The translations under genes and the position numbers were made by a program. The notes below the pieces were generated by a model that saw nothing but the letters and a program-made list of their open reading frames with translations, did no database searches and was not told where the DNA came from. A DNA stretch of 64,000 nucleotides from Acidobacteriota bacterium (GTDB lineage: Bacteria; Acidobacteriota; Terriglobia; Bryobacterales; Bryobacteraceae). Shown here piece by piece: positions 1 to 7,382 of the stretch. Location: positions 1-64,000 of the forward strand of contig JAPKYZ010000032.1 in NCBI GenBank assembly GCA_026394055.1, given 5' to 3'. Position 1 is the stretch's first letter; each line of letters starts with the position of its first letter.

Positions 1-113
1 TTTTCCCAAGCCAGCTTTTCATCAAAGACGACCGTCTCCACCCCAGCCGCCGCCAAACGCGCCGCCGCCACAGTCCCGGCCGGACCCCCACCCAGGACTG
101 CAACGCGCTTCAT
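1..113 (-). CDS. FAD-dependent oxidoreductase, geranylgeranyl-reductase-like (N-terminus only)
   Basis: Only the first 37 codons are present; the gene runs off the left edge. Read from the ATG at 113 the protein starts MKRVAVLGGGPAGTVAA, a dinucleotide-binding Rossmann fold with G8-x-G10-x-x-G13 and an acidic end of the second strand (D31/E32), where the ADP ribose of FAD is held. The following KLAWE resembles the region after strand 2 in geranylgeranyl-reductase-type flavoproteins, which reduce isoprenoid or lipid double bonds, but other FAD monooxygenases share this start. The start codon directly abuts the stop of the lipoprotein gene at 114, so the two are probably co-transcribed. The family is sure; the substrate is not. 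Confidence 0.7.
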   Translation of the reverse strand, partial: MKRVAVLGGGPAGTVAAARLAAAGVETVVFDEKLAWE

Positions 114-557
114 CTACTTCTTTTCCCCGCTGGGAGGAACGGCGCCATGAAAGCCATCCTTCGGAGGAGCGCCCGTCGCGCCGCCACCATGCACGCCATC
201 CGCCGGGGGGGCCGCTCCAGGAGCCGTTGCTCCGTGGCCATCGCCCGCGCTTGACCGGCGGCCCTTCACCACCCACTCATTGCCCTTTTGTTCCAGCGTG
301 TAGGCAATCGACATCGACCCGCCGGGGTCGCTCGACCCCTTGGCCTTAAAGATCACCGTCGCGTCGGCTTCGCCCTTACGGAACGACACATTGGTTACTT
401 CGACATCCATGGAGCTAATGTTTAGATCGCTCCGCGTCTTCAGGTGGGCCAGCACGCCGGCCTGGACGGCTTCCTTGTTCTGCAGATTGGGCCCGCAAGC
501 GGTGAACGCCGTCGCACCCAAAAGCGCGCACACGGCAGCAATTCGAGAGGTTCTCAC
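114..557 (-). CDS. Putative lipoprotein with Gly/His/Pro-rich tail
   Basis: From a GTG at 557 the protein is 147 residues: a short basic n-region (RTSR), a hydrophobic stretch and an FTAC lipobox with Cys21, so the mature protein is probably lipid-anchored. The middle has a small mixed alpha/beta pattern such as DUF4878-like or NTF2-like lipoproteins show, but I do not recognise the family. The last 45 residues are low complexity, with two similar DGVHG and DGFHG units among Ala/Pro/Gly. An ATG at 587 would add MMGWIVYNR-V before the signal peptide; I prefer the GTG because a perfect TATAAT lies between the two candidates (564-569), making the GTG a likely leaderless start. The product is translated just ahead of the flavoprotein gene. 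Confidence 0.65.
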   Translation of the reverse strand: MRTSRIAAVCALLGATAFTACGPNLQNKEAVQAGVLAHLKTRSDLNISSMDVEVTNVSFRKGEADATVIFKAKGSSDPGGSMSIAYTLEQKGNEWVVKGRRSSAGDGHGATAPGAAPPADGVHGGGATGAPPKDGFHGAVPPSGEKK

Positions 558-563
558 AACGCG

Positions 564-569
564 ATTATA
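564..569 (-). promoter_or_regulatory. TATAAT -10 box, probable leaderless start
   Basis: On the minus strand a perfect TATAAT ends 6 nt before the GTG at 557. Transcription would be expected to begin at or next to that GTG. No convincing -35 hexamer is seen at a 17-nt spacing. Confidence 0.45.
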
Positions 570-639
570 GACAATCCACCCCATCACGCTTGTGATGCGC
601 CACAGGGGACACCGGGATTAAAAGTTATCCGCGACCTGG

Positions 640-1875
640 CTAGGGCAAACCGGGCAATTTCAGCTGACGGTCCGCCTGATCCCAGCGCAGCGCGTCGGGG
701 GTGTCTTTCCAGACCACGAGCAGATCATGCCGCCGGCTGAGCAGGTGGACAGCCCCTTCCGGCCCCCACGGGTTCATCGACGCCGGCGTGCCAAACAGGG
801 TCACCGAATCGAGCGCCGACCGGGCCTTCAGATAGCGAGCCAGCGTCTCGACATACCGTTCCCGCTCCACCGCGCCCGCCAGTTCTTCGCGCCGGAACTC
901 GCGCAAACGGCGGTGGTCCTGATAACCGGCCAGTGCCAAAAACGCCAGCAGCACCGGCCACCGTTGGGCCGCCGCCGCCTGCCCCATGAGCACCGCCAGC
1001 AGGATCGACGGCACGTACAGGTAGACCGCAAACAGCCGACCGGGCAGGATCAGCAGCGGGATCAGTAGCAACACAAAGCCACCTAACGCCCACCAAGTCC
1101 GCCGCGAGACTCCGGCGAGCGCCGCCACTCCGGTGAGCACCCCCAGCGCGGGGCCGTAGAAGCGCAGGCAGGTTGCGAGGGCGTCCAGGCTCACGTGCAA
1201 AGTGTAGGGCGTCTCCGGTCCGCGCGGCGCCAGCAGTGCCTGCAACCCGAAGCTGGCGGAAATCGCGAACAGAGGCAGCAGCGGCTTCCACCGCTTTTGG
1301 CCCACCGTGAATTCGTAAAGCGCGATCGCGGCGGGCAGGAAGATGGCGATCTCTTTGGCCTTGTAGGCGCACCAGAATGTCAGCACCGCCACCACCCACC
1401 GGCCGCGCAGCCAGGCATGGAGCGTCAACAAACAGAACGACCCGCACACCAGATCGAACACGTACATCGGCTTCCAATGCGCCATCGTCAGCGCCGGGTG
1501 GAAGGCCCACAGGGCGGTAGCGGCCAGCGCGGGCCACGCGGGAAGCTCCAGCTTGCGCAGCAGACCCCATACGAGGGCTGAGTTGGCCAAATGCAGCGCC
1601 AGGATCACTGTGACGTACCACGCAAAGTCGAGCCCGGCCGCTCGCACCAGCACCCAGTAAAAGATATGTCCGGCGGGCCGGAAGTTGTGGGGCGACAGCA
1701 GGACGTCGCGGATGCCGCGGCCATACTCGTCGAGGCCGACAAAGGAGTTCCAGCCCAGGTTGTCCAGGTCGTCGTCGGAGAAATAGCCGTCAAAGGCGCC
1801 CAGGTTTGCCACCACGAACAGGGCCGCCAATAGAAGCGCGGCTACGGCTGGCGTTCTAAAAAGTCGAAGTCGCAT
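640..1875 (-). CDS. Polytopic membrane protein, GT-C glycosyltransferase-like
   Basis: 411 residues with about ten hydrophobic segments beginning at residues 8-27. The first extracytoplasmic loop carries an acidic FSDDDLDNLGW motif, the position and style of the catalytic Asp motif in GT-C enzymes (PMT, ArnT and related families) that use polyprenyl-phosphate sugars. The C-terminal 90 residues are soluble. The likely role is transfer of a sugar to a surface lipid or protein, but acceptor and donor cannot be read from sequence. The start (ATG 1875) lies inside the last 34 nt of the dehydratase gene, which suggests coupled translation. It is not near the main exopolysaccharide cluster. Confidence 0.6.
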   Translation of the reverse strand: MRLRLFRTPAVAALLLAALFVVANLGAFDGYFSDDDLDNLGWNSFVGLDEYGRGIRDVLLSPHNFRPAGHIFYWVLVRAAGLDFAWYVTVILALHLANSALVWGLLRKLELPAWPALAATALWAFHPALTMAHWKPMYVFDLVCGSFCLLTLHAWLRGRWVVAVLTFWCAYKAKEIAIFLPAAIALYEFTVGQKRWKPLLPLFAISASFGLQALLAPRGPETPYTLHVSLDALATCLRFYGPALGVLTGVAALAGVSRRTWWALGGFVLLLIPLLILPGRLFAVYLYVPSILLAVLMGQAAAAQRWPVLLAFLALAGYQDHRRLREFRREELAGAVERERYVETLARYLKARSALDSVTLFGTPASMNPWGPEGAVHLLSRRHDLLVVWKDTPDALRWDQADRQLKLPGLP

Positions 1876-3512
1876 CCTAGGTGTGCCTGCGTAACGTGTT
1901 CGAGGAAGAGTCGGCCATAGCCGCGGGTGTAGTGAGGCGGCGGCGGAACGAACTCGGCTAGCCGGGCGGCGATCTCATCGTCGGTCAGCATGACATCAAT
2001 GCGCCGCGCCTCCACATCGAGCACGATTTCATCGCCGGTCCGGACAATGGCCAGCGGTCCGCCAATGGCCGATTCCGGGCTGACATGCAGCACCACGGTG
2101 CCAAAGCTGGTGCCGCTCATGCGGGCGTCGGAGACTCGGACCATGTCGTTAATGCCTTGCGCCAGCAGCTTTTTCGGCATCGGGATCTGCCCCCACTCCG
2201 GGAAGCCGGGGCCGCCCTTGGGGCCCGCATTCTTCATGACGAGCACGGTGTCCTTGTCGACCGGCAGATCATCTCGATCGATCTCGGCCATCATCTGATC
2301 CCGCGTCTCAAAAACATGGGCCCGGCCGCGATGCTTCAGTAAATGCGGCGAGGCGGCGGTGGGCTTGATGACGGCGCTCGATGGTGCGATGTTGCCATAC
2401 AAAATCGCCGTGCCGCCCTCGGCCGCCATGGGCTTGATTACGTCCGGCAGATAACATTCAGCGGTGGCGATGTTCTCGCCCAGCGGCTTGCCATTGGCGG
2501 TCAGAGCGCCCGCGTGGATGCGGTCGCCCAGTTGCTTCATGACGACCGGCACGCCGCCCGCGGCAAAGAAGTCTTCCATCAGGTACTCGCCCGACGGCTT
2601 GACGTTGACGATCCACGGCGTGCGGCGGGAGATGCGGTCAAAATCGTCCACGGTCAGCGCGACGCCCGCCCGCTGCGCCATCGCGAGCAAGTGCACCACC
2701 GCGTTGGTGGAGCCGCCGATGGCCATGTCCACAGTGACAGCGTTCTCAAAGGCCTCACGCGTCAGGATCTTTGATGGCTTCAGGTCCTCCTTGACCATCT
2801 CCACCATCCGCCGACCGGAGGCCTCCGCAAGCTGCATGCGGCGCGAATCGACTGCCGGAATGGCAGCGGCACCCGGCAACGTTAGCCCTAGCGCTTCGGC
2901 AATGATCGCCATGGTGGAGGCGGTGCCCATCACGGTGCAATGTCCAGGGGAGCGCGCCAGGCCGCCTTCGATCTCGCACAACTGCTCGTCGGAGATCTTG
3001 CCTTGGCGGTAGAGGTCGAACAGCTTGCGGCCATCGGTGCCGGACCCGAGCTTGCGGTCCCGCCACTGTCCGGCCAGCATCGGCCCGCCGGTGACGACGA
3101 TGGTGGGGATGTCGGCACTGGTCGCGCCCATGATCTGCGCCGGCGTGGTCTTGTCGCAGCCGCCCAGCAGCACCACGCCGTCAATCGGATTGCCCCGGAT
3201 CGACTCCTCGACATCCATCGCCATCAGGTTGCGCCACAGCATGGCCGTGGGCTTCATGTAGATTTCGCCCAGCGAGATGGTGGGGAACTCCAGCGGCACG
3301 CCGCCCGCCGCCCAAACCCCGCGCTTCACCGCCTCGGCCACGGTGCGCAGGTGGGAGTTGCAGTTGTTGAGCTCGCTCCAGGAATTGGCGATGCCGATGA
3401 TCGGCCGGCCGTCGAAAATATCATGCCCAAACCCCTCACTCCGCAGCCACGCGCGGCGGGCGAAGGCATAGTATTCGGGTCCGGAGAACCAGGCTTGGGA
3501 GCGGAGTTTCAC
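1842..3512 (-). CDS. IlvD/Edd family sugar-acid dehydratase
   Basis: 556 residues, the length of the IlvD/Edd family, which dehydrates 2,3-dihydroxy acids using an Fe-S cluster and Mg2+. Three cluster cysteines are visible: C51 in NNCNSH, C119 in GGCDKTTP (with the usual Lys121) and C192 in SPGHCTVMGTAS. The CTVMGTAS form and the N-terminal SQAWFSGPEYY stretch resemble pentonate dehydratases (L-arabinonate, D-xylonate) more than dihydroxyacid dehydratase IlvD, which has a different third-cysteine context and normally sits with ilvC/ilvBN. I therefore call a sugar-acid dehydratase. Translation starts at a GTG at 3512 preceded by AGGGGGG. An MFS carrier of the sugar-acid ACS type at 41561 could feed such a pathway, but is not linked. 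Confidence 0.8.
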   Translation of the reverse strand: MKLRSQAWFSGPEYYAFARRAWLRSEGFGHDIFDGRPIIGIANSWSELNNCNSHLRTVAEAVKRGVWAAGGVPLEFPTISLGEIYMKPTAMLWRNLMAMDVEESIRGNPIDGVVLLGGCDKTTPAQIMGATSADIPTIVVTGGPMLAGQWRDRKLGSGTDGRKLFDLYRQGKISDEQLCEIEGGLARSPGHCTVMGTASTMAIIAEALGLTLPGAAAIPAVDSRRMQLAEASGRRMVEMVKEDLKPSKILTREAFENAVTVDMAIGGSTNAVVHLLAMAQRAGVALTVDDFDRISRRTPWIVNVKPSGEYLMEDFFAAGGVPVVMKQLGDRIHAGALTANGKPLGENIATAECYLPDVIKPMAAEGGTAILYGNIAPSSAVIKPTAASPHLLKHRGRAHVFETRDQMMAEIDRDDLPVDKDTVLVMKNAGPKGGPGFPEWGQIPMPKKLLAQGINDMVRVSDARMSGTSFGTVVLHVSPESAIGGPLAIVRTGDEIVLDVEARRIDVMLTDDEIAARLAEFVPPPPHYTRGYGRLFLEHVTQAHLGCDFDFLERQP

Positions 3513-3569
3513 CCCCCTACGTCACCACAGGGTGAGGGCAAGTCGCAAGTTGAATTGATCGCGGAGCTT

Positions 3570-3601
3570 ACACATAGAAGTGTGTGACACATGAATATGT
3601 G
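3570..3601 (+). promoter_or_regulatory. Paired inverted repeats, candidate TA autoregulatory operator
   Basis: Two dyads sit side by side before the antitoxin gene: ACACA-N6-TGTGT (3570-3585) and CACAT-N4-ATGTG (3588-3601). A -10-like TATTCT (3603-3608) follows, ending 7 nt before the ATG at 3616. RHH antitoxins typically bind such repeats with their toxin to repress the operon. Confidence 0.5.
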
Positions 3602-3615
3602 GTATTCTCCGGTCT

Positions 3616-3864
3616 ATGGCGAAACGCAATCTCACCCTTTCTCTCCAGGAAGATCTGATCAAGCGCGCCCGCATCATGGCCGCCCAGCGCGATACGTCGA
3701 TTACGGCGCTGGTTTCGGAATTGCTGGAAGACGCCGCCACAAAGCACGACGCGCAGGAGACCTACGACCAGGCAATGGCGGCATTGTTGGCCGACATGCG
3801 CCGCGGCTACGATTTGGGAATGGATCAAAACAAACCCTCCCGGGACGAGGCGCATGAGCGATAA
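3616..3864 (+). CDS. RHH-type antitoxin (VapB-like, DUF6364-like)
   Basis: 82 residues. The N-terminus NLTLSLQEDLIKRARIMAAQ has the beta strand plus two helices of a ribbon-helix-helix DNA-binding domain, expected to dimerise on the operator just upstream. The C-terminal half is charged and probably flexible, as in antitoxins whose tail masks the toxin. The gene overlaps the PIN toxin by 11 nt (3854-3864), the classic antitoxin-first arrangement. No Shine-Dalgarno is visible; a TATTCT box 7 nt before the ATG suggests a leaderless message. Function is inferred from fold plus partner. Confidence 0.8.
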   Translation: MAKRNLTLSLQEDLIKRARIMAAQRDTSITALVSELLEDAATKHDAQETYDQAMAALLADMRRGYDLGMDQNKPSRDEAHER

Positions 3865-4336
3865 AACGAAGCCATGGGAGATGCGTGAGCGCTTCATGCC
3901 CGGCGCAGCGACCGCCATCGAGGACCAGCGAGAGTTCGTTGACACCAATGTTCTGCTGTACGCACTCGACCGCACTTCCGTCAACTACCGGGCGGCCCAG
4001 AATTTGATCGAACGTTTGGCCGCCACACGGTCGGGTTGTGTAAGCATCCAGGTACTCCAAGAGTTTTACGTGAATGCCACGCGCAAGTATTCGCTCAGCG
4101 CGGACATCGCTCTTGCCTATGTGGAAAGACTGTCGAAGTGGGTGGTTGATAGCCCACAGCCACTGGACGTCGTGACGGCGATCCAGGTACACCGGCGCTT
4201 TGGTATTTCGTTCTGGGATGCCATGGTGGTGTCCAGTGCGCGGCGCCAGGGCTGCCGGATCGTATGGAGCGAGGTTCTAAACGACGGCCAGGACTATGAG
4301 GGCGTAGTGGTCCGTAATCCCTTTCTCGGCTCTTGA
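3854..4336 (+). CDS. PIN-domain toxin (VapC-like endoribonuclease)
   Basis: 160 residues. The PIN signature is intact: D30 in FVDTNVLLYALD, E70 in LQEFYVNATRKY, D122 in FWDAMVVSSA and a fourth acidic site in LNDGQDY near the end. These carboxylates bind Mg2+/Mn2+ to cleave RNA, in VapC toxins usually a tRNA or rRNA loop. The ATG at 3854 overlaps the antitoxin gene. The first 27 residues before the PIN strand are unusually long; an in-frame ATG at residue 15 would shorten this. The target RNA cannot be predicted. Confidence 0.85.
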   Translation: MSDKTKPWEMRERFMPGAATAIEDQREFVDTNVLLYALDRTSVNYRAAQNLIERLAATRSGCVSIQVLQEFYVNATRKYSLSADIALAYVERLSKWVVDSPQPLDVVTAIQVHRRFGISFWDAMVVSSARRQGCRIVWSEVLNDGQDYEGVVVRNPFLGS

Positions 4337-4358
4337 AATCTATCTGCTTGGGTAGTGT

Positions 4359-4364
4359 CACAAT
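4359..4364 (+). promoter_or_regulatory. CACAAT -10-like box before PaiB-like gene
   Basis: CACAAT ends 6 nt before the ATG at 4371. A TTGAAA lies at 4333-4338 but the 20-nt spacer is long. There is no Shine-Dalgarno, so the start may be leaderless. Confidence 0.35.
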
Positions 4365-4370
4365 TAACGG

Positions 4371-5069
4371 ATGGAACGGCGCAACTTTTTGGCGGGAATG
4401 GCGGCACTGGAACTGACGGCGGCAGCATCGGCGGAGGCGGCGGATTCGGTCTATATCCCGGACAGTCAAAGGGTCACCGATCTGAAAGCCCTACAGGACC
4501 TGATGGAGGAGTTTTCCTTTGCGGACCTGATCACCAGCTCCGGCGGCATCCGCGTCACGCATCTGCCAGTTCTGCTCGACCGTACCGGCAAGTTTGGCAA
4601 GTTGACCGCCCACGTGGCCAAGAACAATCCGCAGCAGGCGCTGCTCGATGGCACGCATGAGGCGGTGATTGTCTTCCACGGTCCGCACCACTACATCTCG
4701 CCCTCCTGGTACGTTCCGGGCGCCAACGCCGTGCCGACCTGGAATTTCGCCGCGGTGCACGCCACAGGGAAGCCGAAGGCGCTGAATGACGACGCCCGCA
4801 CGGCGGCGTTTCTCGAACGGCTGGTGGGCCATTTTGAGTCCTACGAAAAGTCGACCTATGACTTCTCTAAGTTACCCGAGAGTTACCTGAAGGGCATGCG
4901 CCAAGGCATTGTGGCCTTTGAGATGGAGATTGAGAATCTGGAAGGCAAGTTCAAGCTGGGCCTGGACCGCGCAGCCAATGTCCCCGGCATGCTGAAGGGC
5001 TTGCGGGCCTCCAAGGGTGAGCGGTCGCTGGTTGAGTTCACCGAAGCCGAGCTGAAGCGGCGGGGCTAA
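4371..5069 (+). CDS. PaiB-like FMN-binding protein with Tat-like N-terminus
   Basis: 232 residues. From residue 26 on it matches PaiB (FMN-binding split-barrel, called negative transcriptional regulator in Bacillus): VYIPDSQRV at the domain start, the THLPVLLD strand, AHVAKNNPQQ and FHGPHHYISPSWY. Ahead of this is an extra MERRNFLAGMAALELTAAASAEAADS, which has a twin-arginine motif (RRNFL), a short apolar region and Ala-rich cleavage-type residues. Canonical PaiB is cytoplasmic and starts directly at the YIP segment. The extension has a Glu in its hydrophobic core, so export is uncertain. The gene is single, following the TA pair and converging with the permease gene with a 4-nt overlap. A role as a regulator should not be assumed. 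Confidence 0.75.
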   Translation: MERRNFLAGMAALELTAAASAEAADSVYIPDSQRVTDLKALQDLMEEFSFADLITSSGGIRVTHLPVLLDRTGKFGKLTAHVAKNNPQQALLDGTHEAVIVFHGPHHYISPSWYVPGANAVPTWNFAAVHATGKPKALNDDARTAAFLERLVGHFESYEKSTYDFSKLPESYLKGMRQGIVAFEMEIENLEGKFKLGLDRAANVPGMLKGLRASKGERSLVEFTEAELKRRG

Positions 5070-6145
5070 GTGGAGCGCCGGGAGGCGTGCCGCGTCTCGG
5101 CCAGAATCTCCAAGATCGCCACCGCGCACGACAGAATCGCCGGACCCGCAAACAAGCCCAACATTCCGAATACTTGAAAGCTGCCCAGCAGCACAAAGAA
5201 GATGATCAGGCCGTTGACGCCCATCTTGTCTTGCACCATCAGGGGCCGGACAAAGTTGTCGGACAGGCCCACCACCAGCAGCCCCCAGGCCACCAGGAAG
5301 ATGCTCTGCCAGACGGCGCCGGTGGAGAACAGGTAGAGCGAGACCGGCACCCAGATAATCGCCGGGCCCACCACGGGGATAAAGCTGCACAGGGTCCCGC
5401 TGAGGGTCCAAAAGACAGCGGAGGATGAGCCGGTGATGGCCAGTCCGATGCCCAACAGCACCCCCTGGACGGCCGCCACGGCGCCGGTGCCATAAACGTT
5501 GGCGACAATGGCGTTCGAGATTGCATCGAGCAACCGGTGAAGAATCGCGGGTTCCACGGGCGACCATTCATCCACCACGCGGCGGATGTTGCCGGAATAG
5601 CGGAACAGTCCGTAGAGCACCACAAAGCTGAACATCATGTCCGTGACAAAGCCGGCGATGTTGGAGATGGTGCCCTGCAGCAGGTTCAGCAGGGAAGTGG
5701 ACGCTCCGCCCAGGCGCGCCATGACGGCCGCGCGAAGGTCCGGGACCGGCGTGCCGGTGCGCGCGGCAATCCAGCCCAGAGGCTGCTCCGTCCAGGCGGT
5801 CAGCCACTTCACCCAGCCGCCGCCCTTGGCGCTCTCATCCGCGGCCAGCCGGTAGAGGTGCGCTCCCTGTTGCACCCACATCACCGTGATCCAGGCCAGC
5901 GGAACCACCACCAGCAGGATCACGGCCAGCGTCGCCAGTAGCGCCGCCCGGTCTTCATTCGGTACTCGCGCCTTCAGCCACGTGTAGAAAGGCGAGAACA
6001 GCACCGCCATGATCAAGCCCACCAGAATCGGTTGCGCAAACGGAAGAATGGTGACGCCAAGAACCGCCGCCGACACCGCCAGCAGGCCCCAGAGCCAGTA
6101 TTCTGACCGCGTCGTTGGGTGGTGTCTTTCTGGCCCTTGGACCAT
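5066..6145 (-). CDS. AI-2E family transporter (PerM/YdiK-type permease)
   Basis: 359 residues with about eight hydrophobic segments and a soluble loop between segments 3 and 4 (roughly residues 90-150), the plan of the AI-2E transporter family. Family motifs are present: FIPVVGP near residue 250, SDNFVRPLMVQ near 305 and a final glycine-rich LLGSFQVFGMLGLFAGP. Members export autoinducer-2 or act as cation/proton antiporters or general permeases; the substrate cannot be set here. The start is ATG 6145, and the next gene upstream (YmdB-like) is 55 nt away on the same strand. Confidence 0.88.
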   Translation of the reverse strand: MVQGPERHHPTTRSEYWLWGLLAVSAAVLGVTILPFAQPILVGLIMAVLFSPFYTWLKARVPNEDRAALLATLAVILLVVVPLAWITVMWVQQGAHLYRLAADESAKGGGWVKWLTAWTEQPLGWIAARTGTPVPDLRAAVMARLGGASTSLLNLLQGTISNIAGFVTDMMFSFVVLYGLFRYSGNIRRVVDEWSPVEPAILHRLLDAISNAIVANVYGTGAVAAVQGVLLGIGLAITGSSSAVFWTLSGTLCSFIPVVGPAIIWVPVSLYLFSTGAVWQSIFLVAWGLLVVGLSDNFVRPLMVQDKMGVNGLIIFFVLLGSFQVFGMLGLFAGPAILSCAVAILEILAETRHASRRST

Positions 6146-6200
6146 CGTGTGCCGAAATCCGTTTCTGTTGCTTGAAGTTTGCGGCCGCCGCGCGGAGGCG

Positions 6201-6992
6201 CTATCCGCCTAATGAGTCTCGCACGGTCAGCCGCTTGATGGAGGTGGCCTTGCCGGTGGCGGGGTCGACGGCGATCACCACGGCCCGCAGTTCCACCATG
6301 CCCTTGGCCGCTTCCATCTTGGACCCGATGGACGTCTTAAACTTGCGCAGCACCGTATCTTTGTCGACGCCGATGACGGAATCATAGGGGCCGGTCATGC
6401 CGCAGTCCGTGAGGTACGCCGTGCCGCCCGGCAGGATGCGTTCGTCGGCGGTGGGGATGTGCGTGTGTGTGCCGATGACGGCGGAAACGCGGCCGTCCAG
6501 GTGCCAGCCCATGGCTACTTTCTCGCTGGTGGCTTCGGCGTGAAAATCGAGGAAGCGAACCTTAATCGACGGGTCGAGACTGGCCAGCAGTTCGTCCGTC
6601 TTGCGCCACGGATCATCCACCGCCGACATGTTGACGCGGCCCTGGACGTTCATCACCGCCACCGCGACGCCGGAGACGGTCTGCATGGTCACCAGGCCTT
6701 TGCCGGGCAGTTCCGGGATGTAGTTGGCCGGGCGCAGCAGGCGCGGCTGCTTCACCAGATAGTCGTAGATCTCTTTTTTGTCCCAGATGTGATTGCCGGT
6801 GGTCATCACGTGGATGCCCAGGCCGAACAGTTCCTCGGCAATCATGGGCGTGATGCCAAAGCCGCCCGCGGAGTTCTCGGAGTTGGCGATGGCAAGGTCG
6901 ATCTGCTCTTCCGCCACGATGCGCTTCAAGTTGCGCGCGACAATGCCCCGGCCGGCTGCGGCAAAGATATCGCCGATAAATAAGATGTTCAT
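6201..6992 (-). CDS. ymdB: TIGR00282 family metallophosphoesterase (YmdB-like)
   Basis: 263 residues, the standard length. Metal ligands of the family are visible: D8 (FIGDIF), E39-N40 (NSEN), N67-H68 (GNHIWD), H151 (LDFHAEATSEK) and H176/H178 (GTHTHIPTAD). Bacillus YmdB is a dinuclear-iron 2',3'-cyclic nucleotide phosphodiesterase affecting biofilm and sporulation decisions and RNA turnover, where it often neighbours rny. Here there is no rny next door; the permease gene follows on the same strand. Fold and activity class are certain, physiology is inferred. Confidence 0.9.
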   Translation of the reverse strand: MNILFIGDIFAAAGRGIVARNLKRIVAEEQIDLAIANSENSAGGFGITPMIAEELFGLGIHVMTTGNHIWDKKEIYDYLVKQPRLLRPANYIPELPGKGLVTMQTVSGVAVAVMNVQGRVNMSAVDDPWRKTDELLASLDPSIKVRFLDFHAEATSEKVAMGWHLDGRVSAVIGTHTHIPTADERILPGGTAYLTDCGMTGPYDSVIGVDKDTVLRKFKTSIGSKMEAAKGMVELRAVVIAVDPATGKATSIKRLTVRDSLGG

Positions 6993-7299
6993 CTGGAAGG
7001 ACTTAGCCGCCGGACAGCGGTGCTTGCCGGACGTGGTGTAAAAAGAAGCGCGCCATTAGGCATAGGCTGTCCCCGTCATTGACCCCTAAAGAGCAAGGGG
7101 GGGATCCTCCGCACGCCATTAGGCTTCTCCATGCCAGTTTCCCAGCGGAGCCTGCACACCGGCGCGTAAACCGAGCCGGATCCCATGACATTGACTATCG
7201 GATCAATTTTTGAGGGACAACCAAAACCGCACCCGCAGGCGCGCTTCCTTCCCAGGATAGCGTGGATTGGGCTAAACGCCCACCGGGATTGGATGGCGC
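6993..7299. other. Longest intergenic stretch, no gene found
   Basis: The gap between the YmdB-like gene and the first PEP-CTERM gene. I see no credible ORF, tRNA or riboswitch. It holds an 11-nt direct repeat CGCCATTAGGC (7051-7061 and 7114-7124) and a GGGC-TAAAC-GCCC dyad close to 7270-7282. The conserved leader begins at 7300. A TTGACT near 7193 has no good -10 partner. Confidence 0.4.
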
Positions 7300-7375
7300 C
7301 CGAAATGGTCTGATCCCGAATTTCCACCGATGGCGCGTTCAGAATGTGAGCCGAGTTCGGCCACAGAAAGAAAGG
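7300..7375 (+). promoter_or_regulatory. Conserved 5' leader, copy A (before PEP-CTERM gene 1)
   Basis: Positions 7300-7365 align without gaps to 9228-9293 with about 55 of 66 identical bases (counted by eye). The copy ends in a hairpin, GTG-A-GCCG-AGTT-CGGC-CAC (7346-7364), just ahead of the AAAGG ribosome site at 7371-7375. Stem bases match the other copy while three of four loop bases differ, as expected if the fold is selected. No sigma-54 or known riboswitch consensus fits. Confidence 0.6.
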
Positions 7376-7382
7376 TTCCACG

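Noticed and set aside
1842-3512. ilvD (dihydroxyacid dehydratase of branched-chain synthesis)
   Set aside because: The third cysteine context CTVMGTAS and the N-terminus resemble pentonate dehydratases, and no ilv genes are adjacent.
7321-7365. Sigma-54 promoter in the PEP-CTERM leader (GGCGCG-like -24)
   Set aside because: No GC dinucleotide at the required 10-base spacing in either copy.
7300-7375. c-di-GMP or other known riboswitch
   Set aside because: The leader lacks the conserved GEMM core and is too short for the classes I know.
6993-7382. tRNA or small RNA gene in the longest gap
   Set aside because: No T-loop consensus or cloverleaf could be found by reading both strands.
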